From positions 1 through 18,474 of the forward strand of contig NZ_JACOGK010000044.1 in assembly GCF_014269395.1 (NCBI RefSeq): a stretch of 18,474 nucleotides of DNA. The letters are read 5' to 3'. Position numbers and translations under genes: made by a program. Positions 1 through 7,181 of the stretch are shown here, one piece after another (positions within the stretch are counted from its first letter, which is position 1; each line of letters starts with the position of its first letter). The stretch is from Megasphaera hominis. Lineage in GTDB: Bacteria; Bacillota; Negativicutes; Veillonellales; Megasphaeraceae. The notes below the pieces were generated by a model. It had not been told where the DNA came from, did not search any database, and saw only the letters and a list, made by a program, of their open reading frames with translations.

Positions 1-134
1 TACTTCTCCAAGTTGATTCCCTCCATGAATCTGTTGAAAACCAACACCGGATCGCAAATATCCAGAAAATCTGAAATATATAGTGGCAAAATTGCCTGTT
101 TTGGTTTAGAATAATTAGTGGTTGAATTTTTCAT
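1..134 (-). CDS. IS1182-like transposase, N-terminal fragment (runs off left edge)
   Basis: From ATG at 134 the minus strand stays open to the window edge, giving 44 residues that start MKNSTTNYSKPKQ and continue LPLYISDFLDICDPVLVF and FMEGINLEKY. This is the style of N-terminus I associate with Firmicute IS1182 transposases (a DPV-containing opening followed by NLEKYL-like sequence). An in-frame TAA lies two codons upstream, so this is the first possible ATG. There is no good Shine-Dalgarno sequence, which is common for transposases. The DDE catalytic core lies beyond the window. The family call is by recognition only, and whether the gene is intact cannot be judged. Confidence 0.6.
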   Translation of the reverse strand, partial: MKNSTTNYSKPKQAILPLYISDFLDICDPVLVFNRFMEGINLEK

Positions 135-156
135 TGGTTATGTAAATTTTACCACA

Positions 157-198
157 AAAGGAGGTCCGCTGACTCGAAAGAGTCGGTGGACCTCCTTT
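157..198. terminator. Long hairpin, probable terminator and insulator
   Basis: An 11-bp outer stem (AAAGGAGGTCC with GGACCTCCTTT) encloses an inner GACTC-GAAA-GAGTC hairpin with a GNRA-type loop. On the minus strand it is followed by TTTTG, so it can end transcription arriving from the ABC operon before it enters the transposase gene. It lies inside the proposed IS boundary, so it may belong to the IS rather than to the operon. The 5' arm on the minus strand contains AAAGGAGG, buried in the stem. Confidence 0.6.
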
Positions 199-234
199 GT
201 TATTTGGGTCTGTGTTATTTCACAGCCCCTTTTA

Positions 235-984
235 CTATTCGTACGTATGGCACAGCACGCGATGGAGGAACTTTTTGGTCCGTTCTTCCTGTGGGTGCTC
301 AAAAATCTCTTCTGACGTCCCTTCTTCTACGATGACCCCGCCATCCATGAAGATCACATGTGAGGCCACATCACGGGCAAACTTCATTTCGTGTGTCACG
401 ACGATCATGGTCGTCCCGTCATTAGCCAGGTCCCGCATGACCTTCAAGACTTCACCGACGAGTTCCGGATCAAGAGCCGACGTCGGTTCATCAAAGAGAA
501 TGACATCAGGCCGGACGGCAATGGCCCGGGCAATACCCACGCGCTGCTGCTGGCCGCCGGAAAGCTGGGCCGGATAATAATCCAGGCGGTCGGCCATGCC
601 GACCTTTTCCAGCGCTTTTTTCGCCAGCTCTTCCGCTTCCTGCCGTTTCATACCCCGGCCGGTCACAAGGCCCAGGGTCACGTTTTCCAGGACGGTCTTA
701 TTGGCAAAGAGGTTGTAGCCCTGAAAGACAAAGGCCGTCTTTTGCCGTACTGTGGCAATTTCCTTTTTGCTGGGATGGCTCAGATCGATTTCCATACCGG
801 CAAAATCCATTTCCCCGGCATCGGCCCGTTCCAAAAAATTAAGGCAGCGCAAGAAGGTAGTCTTACCGGAACCGCTGGGTCCGAGGATGACGACGACGTC
901 GCCTTTATCGATATCCATATGTACGTTTTTCAACACTTCGAGATCACCGAAGCGCTTGCGTACGTTTTTAATTGACATTAACAT
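235..984 (-). CDS. Polar amino-acid ABC transporter, ATP-binding protein
   Basis: This 249-residue cytoplasmic ATPase powers the importer encoded by the genes just upstream. It belongs to the GlnQ/HisP-type polar amino-acid family, which is usually 240-255 residues. Walker A is GPSGSGKT (35-42), the Q-loop Gln is 88, the ABC signature LSGGQ is 141-145, Walker B VILFDEP is 161-167 and the switch His is 198, so all catalytic elements are present. Start: ATG at 984 sits 8 nt after AAGGAG; a second ATG lies two codons later. It is the last gene of the five-gene operon, 20 nt after the permease stop. The protein normally ends near HRVL; here five more residues (CHTYE) and a TAG directly abut the proposed IS end, so the 3' end may have been altered by insertion. 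The substrate cannot be read from the ATPase. Confidence 0.93.
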   Translation of the reverse strand: MLMSIKNVRKRFGDLEVLKNVHMDIDKGDVVVILGPSGSGKTTFLRCLNFLERADAGEMDFAGMEIDLSHPSKKEIATVRQKTAFVFQGYNLFANKTVLENVTLGLVTGRGMKRQEAEELAKKALEKVGMADRLDYYPAQLSGGQQQRVGIARAIAVRPDVILFDEPTSALDPELVGEVLKVMRDLANDGTTMIVVTHEMKFARDVASHVIFMDGGVIVEEGTSEEIFEHPQEERTKKFLHRVLCHTYE

Positions 985-1004
985 GGCTGGTACTCCTTCC
1001 TGTA

Positions 1005-1709
1005 TCAGGCTGCCCGGAATGCGCCGACATGCTGTTCTGCAAATTTATACAGGAGCTGTACAATCGTGCAGACGATAATGTAGACGAGGAACACATCCAG
1101 ATACGATTCGATGTAATTGTAGCCGTACGAGGCGGCGATCTTGCCGATAGCCAGAACATCCTTTACGGTCATGAGGAAGGCCAGGGAGGTCCCTTTGATC
1201 AGGTTTACCGTAATATTGCAAATGGCTGGCAAGGCCACGACCATGGCCTGGGGAATGATGATCTTGCGGTACGTCTGGAATTCCGAAAGGCCAATGGAAA
1301 CGCCGGCTTCAAGCTGTCCCTTAGGAATACTCAGAAGGGCCGAGCGGAAAACTTCTGCCAAGAGGGCGATCGTATTCAGGGAAAAGACGACGACGGCATA
1401 CCAGAATGGATCGATGCTGTCGAAGACGTTGAAATTAGAACCCATGCTTTTGACGAGCATATTTAAAAAGCTCGGCAAAAGGCTGTACAACAGCAGAATC
1501 TGCAGGACAATCGGCGTGCCCCGGACGAATGAAATGTAGGCCTGCGTCAGACCGCTGCCTACACTATTCCCACGAATCCGCAGGACAGCCATATAAAAGG
1601 CTACCGGCGCGGCAATGAGCAGGGACAGTACTGTCAGGCTCAGGGTGGTGCCGATACCACTCCATATTTTGAAGAACGTATCGGCCATAAATGTATAATC
1701 CAGTTCCAT
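1005..1709 (-). CDS. Polar amino-acid ABC transporter permease (HisM/GlnP type), second copy
   Basis: This 234-residue inner-membrane permease has several hydrophobic segments, starting with a [20 protein letters not shown] helix. The family's cytoplasmic coupling loop (EAA motif) is [17 protein letters not shown], which docks on the ATPase. The PQA core of this loop is typical of the HisM family. It most likely pairs with the preceding permease as a heterodimer. ATG at 1709 follows AAAGGAG with good spacing. The gap to the upstream permease is 18 nt and to the downstream ATPase 20 nt, so the genes are co-transcribed from the T-box promoter. The transported amino acid is not determined by the sequence. 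Confidence 0.92.
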   Translation of the reverse strand: MELDYTFMADTFFKIWSGIGTTLSLTVLSLLIAAPVAFYMAVLRIRGNSVGSGLTQAYISFVRGTPIVLQILLLYSLLPSFLNMLVKSMGSNFNVFDSIDPFWYAVVVFSLNTIALLAEVFRSALLSIPKGQLEAGVSIGLSEFQTYRKIIIPQAMVVALPAICNITVNLIKGTSLAFLMTVKDVLAIGKIAASYGYNYIESYLDVFLVYIIVCTIVQLLYKFAEQHVGAFRAA

Positions 1710-1727
1710 AGCAGTTTCTCCTTTACC

Positions 1728-2513
1728 TTATCCCTGACGCTGAAACTTCTTGATCAGCGCCGGCGTCGTTTTGAAAAGTGGCAGTATCCGGCTGCGCTTC
1801 ATCTGTCCGGCCTGCAAGGTCTGGCCTTTATCGAGGTGCGCTTCCAAGGCCAGGAAGCCTTTAGCCAGAAGAGTGGTCATAAGCCAATAAATAATCATGC
1901 AGGAAAGATAGATTTCAATCCCATAGGCACCAAAGTTTTGCGCAATTATCAGATTGGCCTTGCCGATGAGGTCGATGAGGCCGATCGTATAGGCCAAAGC
2001 GCCTTCCTTGAGCAGGTTGATGACAGAGTTGCCAAAGTTCGGCAGGGCGATCACTGCCGCCTGTGGCAGCATGACCTGATAGAACGCCTGGAATGGCGTC
2101 AGGCCGATGCTCACAGCTGCTTCATACTGCCCCTTGGGAACAGCCTGGTAGGCTGCCCGGAATACTTCCGAAATATACGCGCCAAAGAGGAGCGTAAAGG
2201 TGATGATGGCGAAGACCGCACGGTTTACGTCGTTCATATCGTAGGAAGTAAAGACTTCTACGAGCTTTGGCAGCCCGTAGAAGACGATAAACAGCAGTAC
2301 AATGGAAGGCGTGCAGCGCATGATATACGTGTAGCCATGGGCAAGCCAGCGTGGAATCCGGTGCGTACCCATTTTTGCCTGTGCCAAGATCATGCCGAAA
2401 AGCGAACCGAGAATGATACTGGTTACGGCCACCAGCAAGGTCACAGACAAGTAGGACAAAAGGTCCGGCATGGTTGTAAAAATGACCGATGGATCAAAAG
2501 GTCTTGTATTCAC
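1728..2513 (-). CDS. Polar amino-acid ABC transporter permease, first copy (GTG start)
   Basis: This 261-residue integral membrane permease belongs to the same HisM/GlnP-type family as the following gene. The coupling-loop motif is GLTPFQAFYQVMLPQAAV. It is about 27 residues longer than its partner, mainly because of a basic C-terminal tail that includes QMKRSRILPLFK. The start codon is GTG at 2513, supported by AGGAGG about 9 nt upstream. Two non-identical permeases in tandem suggest a heterodimeric pore. The gene lies 25 nt after the solute-binding-protein gene, in the same operon. Confidence 0.92.
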   Translation of the reverse strand: MNTRPFDPSVIFTTMPDLLSYLSVTLLVAVTSIILGSLFGMILAQAKMGTHRIPRWLAHGYTYIMRCTPSIVLLFIVFYGLPKLVEVFTSYDMNDVNRAVFAIITFTLLFGAYISEVFRAAYQAVPKGQYEAAVSIGLTPFQAFYQVMLPQAAVIALPNFGNSVINLLKEGALAYTIGLIDLIGKANLIIAQNFGAYGIEIYLSCMIIYWLMTTLLAKGFLALEAHLDKGQTLQAGQMKRSRILPLFKTTPALIKKFQRQG

Positions 2514-2538
2514 TGTGCACTCCTCCTTTTCTTTCTTA

Positions 2539-3399
2539 TTACTGATTCATATACTGGGACAGGCTTTCACCAAAGTATTTCTGTTCCAGTTCGGCAATTT
2601 TGCCTTCATCCCGCAGTTCCTTGATAGCCTTGTCGTAATCGTCGGCCAGCTGCTGGTCCTTCTTGTTAAAGAGCGCGTACGTCGGGATGGCCTTGTAACG
2701 GAGATAGGTCAGCTGATCGGCAAACTGATGATACGGTGCGTCCGGTTTTTCGACGTTGTTCTTGTAGCTCAGTTCGACTTCCAGGTAGCCGTCGTAGCGT
2801 CCTTCCATAACCCACGTATAGGCGTCGGCAATTTGGAAGGCTTCCGACGATTTCAGCTGAATCTGGTTATCCGGGTGTTCCTTGTTGTACTGTTCGATAA
2901 CGGAGTAACGGGCGTCCTGCGGTGCAATCGGTACGAGCTTGCCGCTGTATTTGGCAAAGCTTTCCATGTTTGTCACTTGGCTGGCTTCATCCTTGCGGAT
3001 AACCAGGCCGATGACGCTGGCGCCGAGATATTCCTTCGGGAAAATGTATTTCTTTTCCCGGGCCGCTGTCTTCCAGATGCCCTTCGTGCCGATATCGTAT
3101 TTGCCCGATTCTACACCGATGAGGAGGTCATCGTCAGAGGTCGGTGTAAACTTCCAGTCATATTGGGGCAGCTTCTTGGCGACTTCCTTCATGACGGCTA
3201 CTTCAAAGCCATCGGGTTCGCCTTTATCGTTGACGAAATCATAGGGTACGTAATAGTTCGTAAAGGCTACGTTAACGGTCTTTTTCTTGCCATTGTCTGC
3301 GGCGGCATTATCGCTCTTACCGCAACCGGCTAAGGCGGCTGCGACGACCCCTACGAGAGCTGCTGTCAAAATAGCTTTGCTGAGTTTCTTTATATTCAT
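2539..3399 (-). CDS. Amino-acid ABC transporter substrate-binding lipoprotein
   Basis: This 286-residue lipoprotein captures the ligand outside the membrane and delivers it to the two permeases. The N-terminus MNIKKLSKAILTAALVG is a type II signal peptide with lipobox LAGC; the lipidated Cys is residue 26. The mature part has the SBP_bac_3 character of polar amino-acid binders: the VNVAFTNYYVPYDF opening strand, GFEVAVMKEVAKKL, then EVELSYKN and an IAELEQKYFG end. The open frame extends upstream to 3453, but ATG 3399 follows a GGGGGA ribosome site and begins a proper signal peptide, so it is preferred. The gene is 29 nt after the methyltransferase-like gene. The ligand is unknown; the operon's T-box suggests that uptake responds to starvation for one amino acid. 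Confidence 0.92.
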   Translation of the reverse strand: MNIKKLSKAILTAALVGVVAAALAGCGKSDNAAADNGKKKTVNVAFTNYYVPYDFVNDKGEPDGFEVAVMKEVAKKLPQYDWKFTPTSDDDLLIGVESGKYDIGTKGIWKTAAREKKYIFPKEYLGASVIGLVIRKDEASQVTNMESFAKYSGKLVPIAPQDARYSVIEQYNKEHPDNQIQLKSSEAFQIADAYTWVMEGRYDGYLEVELSYKNNVEKPDAPYHQFADQLTYLRYKAIPTYALFNKKDQQLADDYDKAIKELRDEGKIAELEQKYFGESLSQYMNQ

Positions 3400-3428
3400 G
3401 GTGTATTCCCCCGTTTTCTGTAAAATAC

Positions 3429-4427
3429 TTATTTTGCTGCTTCGCGGACCCATTCAAAATGTTCCCAGTTGGTATCGCGCGGTACGGTGCAATCGGCGCC
3501 GATAATAATGCCCTGACGGCCTGCGCCCTCAAGGATCTTTTTCGTTTCTGCCTGGATTTCTTCCTTCGTGCCGGCATAGAGCACTTCTGTTTCCAAATTG
3601 CCAAAGCCGCCTAAGGCTGCGCGCTGGCCAAAGATTTTGCGGCCTTCTGCGAGGGGCACGTCTTCGACGACGACAGCCCAGTTGATGGTCTTCACGTCGT
3701 AATCGGCATACCACGACAGGTCATTGCGATGACCGTGCCAGCCGCAGATGTGCAGGATATTGTAATCGCTGACGCTGTTGGCAGCGGCGAGGATTTCTTT
3801 TTCCCCCGGTGCAAAGACCTGGTCGTACACGTCCTTCGTAATACCTTCGCCGAGAAGATTCTGGAGGCTCAGGTAAATGCCTGTCACACCGCCTTCTGTA
3901 ATCAGGCGTTTGGCAAGTTTTGCCAAATCGCCGGAAATGACATCCAGGCCCTGACGGACAGCCTGGGGATCTTCGCGGACGAGCTGAGCCAGGTATTCTT
4001 CGCTAGTGCTGATATCGTCACGCATGAATTTGATTGTCGTGCCGGCGCAGAAGACATTGTAGAACATGGCCAGGTCGGCGCCGTATTTGTCGGTCAGGCG
4101 TTTGGCATAGGCGATCTGCGTCGTAAACCAGGGATCGTCATCAGCCAGAGGCTGGATGTGCTTGAAGTCCTCTGCCGTTTCCAAATGCTGTACTGTCTTG
4201 TTTTCATACGGGAAAAAGCCATCGGTCATGATTTTGACAAAATCCGGTTTGGCCGTATCAATATATTTCGTCTGGCCTTGAAAGAGTTCTTCTATAAATT
4301 CCGGATGCTCGAAGGAATTAGAATGGATTTCATCTTTTAAAAAGTGAAACCAAAAACCAACGGGTACACGGTCGGTTGCTTTGTTGTCCATGGCTGCCAA
4401 AACTAATTCTTTTTTGCTTTGTGTCAT
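3429..4427 (-). CDS. Uroporphyrinogen decarboxylase-family (MtaA/CmuA-like) methyltransferase homologue
   Basis: This 332-residue soluble protein has the UroD-type TIM barrel. Its opening (KKELVLAAMDNKATDRVPVGF) is like UroD and corrinoid-methyltransferase homologues. It carries the zinc-site pattern of the MtaA/MtbA/CmuA branch: His226 and Cys228 in HICGWHGH and a distal Cys313 in GADCTVP. True heme-pathway HemE enzymes lack this H-x-C...C set, so methyl transfer to a thiol is more likely than porphyrinogen decarboxylation. The natural methyl donor and acceptor are unknown, and no corrinoid protein is encoded nearby. It is the first gene after the T-box leader and is tightly linked to an amino-acid importer, suggesting it acts on the imported compound or on the amino acid that the T-box senses. 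ATG 4427 follows a GGGGG ribosome site. Confidence 0.85.
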   Translation of the reverse strand: MTQSKKELVLAAMDNKATDRVPVGFWFHFLKDEIHSNSFEHPEFIEELFQGQTKYIDTAKPDFVKIMTDGFFPYENKTVQHLETAEDFKHIQPLADDDPWFTTQIAYAKRLTDKYGADLAMFYNVFCAGTTIKFMRDDISTSEEYLAQLVREDPQAVRQGLDVISGDLAKLAKRLITEGGVTGIYLSLQNLLGEGITKDVYDQVFAPGEKEILAAANSVSDYNILHICGWHGHRNDLSWYADYDVKTINWAVVVEDVPLAEGRKIFGQRAALGGFGNLETEVLYAGTKEEIQAETKKILEGAGRQGIIIGADCTVPRDTNWEHFEWVREAAK

Positions 4428-4506
4428 CGTTAAATCCCCCTATTATTGCGTGAAACTACTCTATTTATTATTTGTTACATTGGTGTGACCTCGATATATA
4501 CCGGGA

Positions 4507-4547
4507 AAAACGCACAAAAAAACACCGTCCCTATGACAGAGACGGTG
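4507..4547 (-). terminator. T-box terminator hairpin
   Basis: On the minus strand CACCGTC (4547-4541) pairs with GACGGTG (4529-4523), followed by a T7 run and more Ts to about 4507. It is the off-state of the T-box switch and is mutually exclusive with the antiterminator. Confidence 0.85.
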
Positions 4548-4765
4548 GTCCGCGGTTCCACTCTGCTTACAGCATACACTGATCTATACTGTATCTCGAT
4601 ACCCGTAACGGAGGCTTTTCGTGCGGATCTACTTGATTCGACCCGCCCGCTCGCGGAGGCATTCCAGCGTAAGGAGTGTACTGCAGGAACTCTCAGCCTT
4701 CGATTCCCGCTCTCTGTAAGACCCCGTTACGTGTACTTGGTCCGGTCTTGGCGTTTCCAATGTTT
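4507..4765 (-). promoter_or_regulatory. T-box leader (tRNA-sensing transcription attenuator)
   Basis: Read on the minus strand, the leader contains a long stem I closed by CGTAACGG/CCGTTACG, with an AGAGAG/GA kink-turn-like motif, a GGAATGCC distal element and a GAA/AGTA loop-E-like specifier loop. It then has the T-box sequence AGAGTGGAACCGCGG (4564-4550) and a terminator. CAGAG next to the T-box can pair with CTCTG inside the terminator arm to form the antiterminator. Uncharged tRNA binding would therefore switch on the methyltransferase/ABC operon. The triplet before AGTA is TCA (4636-4634, serine); ATC one base earlier is an alternative. The TGGA bulge predicts a tRNA with discriminator U, which does not fit the usual G of tRNA-Ser, so the sensed amino acid is unresolved. 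Confidence 0.85.
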
Positions 4766-4771
4766 ACGAGT

Positions 4772-4800
4772 ATAGTACACTTTAAATGAACTCTTGTCAA
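4772..4800 (-). promoter_or_regulatory. Promoter of the T-box/methyltransferase/ABC operon
   Basis: A perfect -35 TTGACA (4800-4795), a 17-bp spacer and -10 TACTAT (4777-4772) lie on the minus strand. Transcription would start near 4765, giving a leader of about 340 nt. Confidence 0.8.
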
Positions 4801-4849
4801 GTATACTTTTAATTTTTTAGAATCTAATTCAACTTTAATACAAATAGTA

Positions 4850-5620
4850 TTATTTTCCATAAGAATAACCGGGATTCAGGGTAACACTACGGCCGCCCGA
4901 TACTTCGATGGCCGTACTGGTCATGTAGCTGGCCTGAGAACTTGCCAAAAAGACGATAGGCCCGGCAATTTCTTCAGGTGCTGCCGGCCGGTGCAACAAA
5001 CACGTCTGTCCTTGTTTTACCAAGTCCTCTGGCCTGATGGTAGCCTTCACGAGGGGTGTCACGGTAAACCCCGGCAGGACTGCCGTAACGCGTACGCCCT
5101 TGGCGGCAACCTCACCAGCAAAGGTATTGGTAAAGCCGACGACAGCCGACTTGAGCGGACCGTACAGGGTAGCCCTGCCGGACGTAGCGCAGCGGGCTGC
5201 TAAGGACGCGACATTGACGATAACGCCGCCCTGTTTTTCCAAGTAGGCAATGGCTGCCTGGCTGCCCATGACGACGGACTTGAAATTGACCGCATAGGTC
5301 CGGTCAATTTCCTCGCCGGTATACCAGTCGTCGTGGCGCGCAATCGTCGCGCCTACATTATTGACCCACACATCCAGGCGGCCAAAATGATCGTAGACGG
5401 CTTTGGCAAAGGCATAGACCGCGTCTTCCTGCGTCATGTCACAGGTCTGTCCGAAGGCCCGCGGGCCTAATTGTGCCAGTGCCTGATCCAGCACGGCCTG
5501 ACGGCGGCCACAGACGGCAACGTACGCCCCTTCTGCCAGAAACTGCCGGGCCGCGGCAAAACCAATACCTTCCGTACCGCCTGTAACGACGGCTACTTTA
5601 TCACGTAAACCTAAATCCAT
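4850..5620 (-). CDS. Short-chain dehydrogenase/reductase (SDR)
   Basis: This 256-residue cytoplasmic NAD(P)-dependent oxidoreductase is of classical SDR length. The cofactor-binding motif is TGGTEGIG (13-20), and the structural motif is NNVG (87-90, with Val in place of the usual Ala). The catalytic Ser is 139 and YGPLK gives Tyr153 and Lys157, so the active site is complete. The C-terminus (IVFLASSQASYMTSTAIEVSGG) is typical of FabG-like members. The substrate cannot be deduced; many such genes are annotated as 3-oxoacyl-ACP or sugar-alcohol dehydrogenases, but it is not in a fatty-acid cluster. ATG 5620 follows AAAGGGG. It lies 27 nt after the MFS gene and is probably its operon partner. 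No strong terminator is visible between its stop and the T-box promoter. Confidence 0.9.
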   Translation of the reverse strand: MDLGLRDKVAVVTGGTEGIGFAAARQFLAEGAYVAVCGRRQAVLDQALAQLGPRAFGQTCDMTQEDAVYAFAKAVYDHFGRLDVWVNNVGATIARHDDWYTGEEIDRTYAVNFKSVVMGSQAAIAYLEKQGGVIVNVASLAARCATSGRATLYGPLKSAVVGFTNTFAGEVAAKGVRVTAVLPGFTVTPLVKATIRPEDLVKQGQTCLLHRPAAPEEIAGPIVFLASSQASYMTSTAIEVSGGRSVTLNPGYSYGK

Positions 5621-5647
5621 ACTAAAATCCCCTTTCTCCTCGCCGCC

Positions 5648-6973
5648 TCAGCGCTGCCAGGACGCAATCATAGCTAACACACAAAAACCTGCCAAAAACA
5701 AAAACGATACATGTACAGCCGTCAGCACTGCCGCCGTATACGGCGTAACGACCAGGGTCATTTGCGCAAAAACCAAGGTTACCAGCGCCATGCTCATGGA
5801 CTGGCCGGCATGGCGGACAAGAGCCAGAATACTGGCCGCCGTACCCTGAAACTGCTCCTTCATAGACCCCATGATGGCGGCATTATTGGGTGCCCCAAAA
5901 AGGGCCGAGCCAATCCCCGTAAGGACCAGGAAGGCGACGATACCCGGCAGCTCCACCTGCGGCGCCCAGGCCAGGCCGGCAAGGCCTACGGCGGTAATAG
6001 CAAGGCCTGCAGACGCGATGAGCCGCGAGCCGTAAAGGTCGGCCAAGTGACCGGAACGGCGGGACAGGAGGGCCATCATGACGGGCTGGGACAGGAGCAC
6101 AAAGCCGGCCTTGGCCGGTGTCAGGCCCAGGACGAGCTGCAAATACAAGGACAGCAAAAAAGTAATTGCATAGGTAGCACTGTACTGGATGAGCGCCGCC
6201 AGGGAGGAAAAGGAAAAGACCCGGTTGCGGAATAAAAAGAGCGGCAAAAGAGGATGACGGGAATAGCGTTCATGAACAATAAAGCAGACCAGCAGGGCCA
6301 GGCCCAGCCAGACAGGCCAGCTGTGTTCGGCATATGCCGAAAGGCCATAAAGAAAAATACCAACTCCGCTAATACAGAGGGCACTGCTCACGGCATTGAC
6401 GAAGGGCGCTGCTGTACCATACCATTCCTGACGAAGCGTACAGACCAGCAGCCAGGCCCCGCCTGTAACCAGAGCAGAAATGATAAAAATACTGCGCCAG
6501 CCAAAGAGACCGGTCAAAAAGCCGCCCAGCACGGGCCCCAGGGTCAGGCCCAAATAGGTCAGTGCCACAGCCGTTCCCAGCGTAAGTCCCTGATGCTGTT
6601 CATCCGTCGTCGTCAGAAGCAGCGGCATGTACGTAACATAGACAGCAGCCAAGGCTGCCCCTTGGAGCAGCCGGCAGGCAATGAGGCTGCTCAGGCTGGG
6701 GGCAAAGGCCGCAGCGAGCGTACAAATGGCAAAGGCCATGAGCGCTGCCGCATAGACCCGGCGCCTGCCATATACGTCGGCAAACTTGCCTAAAGGCAAT
6801 AAAAGCGAGGCCGTACCGATGAGATAGGCCGTCACTACCCAGCTGACCTGCTCTGCCGGTACGCCAAAACCGGCAGCCACCTGTGGCAGGGCAATGGTCA
6901 GGCCCGTAGACAAGAAAGGTCCTATAAAGCTGATGAAGGAAATAGAATAAAAAAGCCGTCGCGACGTCTGCAT
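5648..6973 (-). CDS. MFS transporter, DHA2 (EmrB/QacA-like) family
   Basis: This 441-residue multi-spanning membrane protein is probably a proton-driven exporter of drugs or metabolites. Motif A is GKFADVYGRRR (62-72) between TM2 and TM3. The antiporter motif C equivalent is GPVLGG (146-151) in TM5. The opening SFIGPFLSTGLTIALPQVA is typical of DHA2 members. At 441 residues it is slightly short for a 14-helix protein, so the helix count (12 or 14) is uncertain. ATG 6973 follows AAAGGATG with normal spacing, and a TATAAT box lies about 25 nt upstream. The co-transcribed SDR could make or modify the exported compound, but that is inference. Confidence 0.88.
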   Translation of the reverse strand: MQTSRRLFYSISFISFIGPFLSTGLTIALPQVAAGFGVPAEQVSWVVTAYLIGTASLLLPLGKFADVYGRRRVYAAALMAFAICTLAAAFAPSLSSLIACRLLQGAALAAVYVTYMPLLLTTTDEQHQGLTLGTAVALTYLGLTLGPVLGGFLTGLFGWRSIFIISALVTGGAWLLVCTLRQEWYGTAAPFVNAVSSALCISGVGIFLYGLSAYAEHSWPVWLGLALLVCFIVHERYSRHPLLPLFLFRNRVFSFSSLAALIQYSATYAITFLLSLYLQLVLGLTPAKAGFVLLSQPVMMALLSRRSGHLADLYGSRLIASAGLAITAVGLAGLAWAPQVELPGIVAFLVLTGIGSALFGAPNNAAIMGSMKEQFQGTAASILALVRHAGQSMSMALVTLVFAQMTLVVTPYTAAVLTAVHVSFLFLAGFCVLAMIASWQR

Positions 6974-6996
6974 AGTATCATCCTTTCTTTCCCTTC

Positions 6997-7002
6997 ATTA
7001 TA
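6997..7002 (-). promoter_or_regulatory. -10 box of the MFS-SDR operon
   Basis: A consensus TATAAT lies on the minus strand 24 nt before the MFS start codon. A matching -35 at 17 bp is not convincing (TTTACG sits 21 bp upstream), so only the -10 is claimed. Confidence 0.5.
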
Positions 7003-7129
7003 CTAGATTGTCATGCTTTTTGCCGTAAAAAAAGTTATCTATTACGTCCTGTTTTTAGGCATTGCCTGTGCCCGGTCAGATTATTTTCTCGAATTCCGTT
7101 CGAATAGCTTTCCCTTTTCAGAAAAAAAG

Positions 7130-7138
7130 TGTTAGAAT
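7130..7138 (+). promoter_or_regulatory. Extended -10 promoter of the FAD dehydrogenase
   Basis: TGTTAGAAT is an extended -10 (TGnTAGAAT) about 44 nt before the ATG. The -35 is weak. The 208-bp intergenic region 6974-7181 serves both divergent genes and also holds a CGAA...TTCG inverted repeat near 7090-7104 that could be an operator. Confidence 0.45.
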
Positions 7139-7181
7139 AATAGCCAGAATTTATTTATTCTTCACCTAGGAGGCAGGCCTC

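Larger units (their letters stand above)
1..234 (-). mobile_element. Left-edge IS1182-like element, 5' part only
   Basis: This is the 5' end of an insertion sequence whose body lies outside the window to the left. It holds the transposase start (134 downward) and an AT-rich leader. The proposed outer end, read inward on the minus strand from 234, is TAAAAGGGGCTGTGAAATAA. That resembles the outer end of the right-edge element (TAAAAAAAGGGAGTGTGACA), as expected for the two inverted ends of one IS type. The boundary is inferred from this similarity and from the ATPase stop codon lying at 235-237. No target duplication can be tested, because the other end of this copy is outside the window. Confidence 0.5.

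Noticed and set aside
1836..3333. Long plus-strand open frames (262 and 287 residues) opposite the permease and binding-protein genes
   Set aside because: They are antisense to clear ABC transporter genes, show no family motifs and lack ribosome sites; they are by-products of codon bias.
3400..3453. Upstream start for the binding lipoprotein
   Set aside because: It would bury the signal peptide; ATG 3399 has a ribosome site and a normal lipoprotein leader.
3729..4340. 203-residue plus-strand frame opposite the methyltransferase-like gene
   Set aside because: It is antisense to a gene with a recognisable zinc site and has no credible start.
3429..4427. Calling the UroD-family gene hemE (heme synthesis)
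   Set aside because: The H-x-C...C zinc pattern and the transporter/T-box context fit the methyltransferase branch, and no heme genes are nearby.
4446..4775. 109-residue plus-strand frame in the gap between operons
   Set aside because: The same bases read on the minus strand form a complete promoter and T-box leader.
7090..7104. CGAA...TTCG inverted repeat before the FAD dehydrogenase as an operator
   Set aside because: It is too short to separate from chance; mentioned only as a possibility in the promoter entry.
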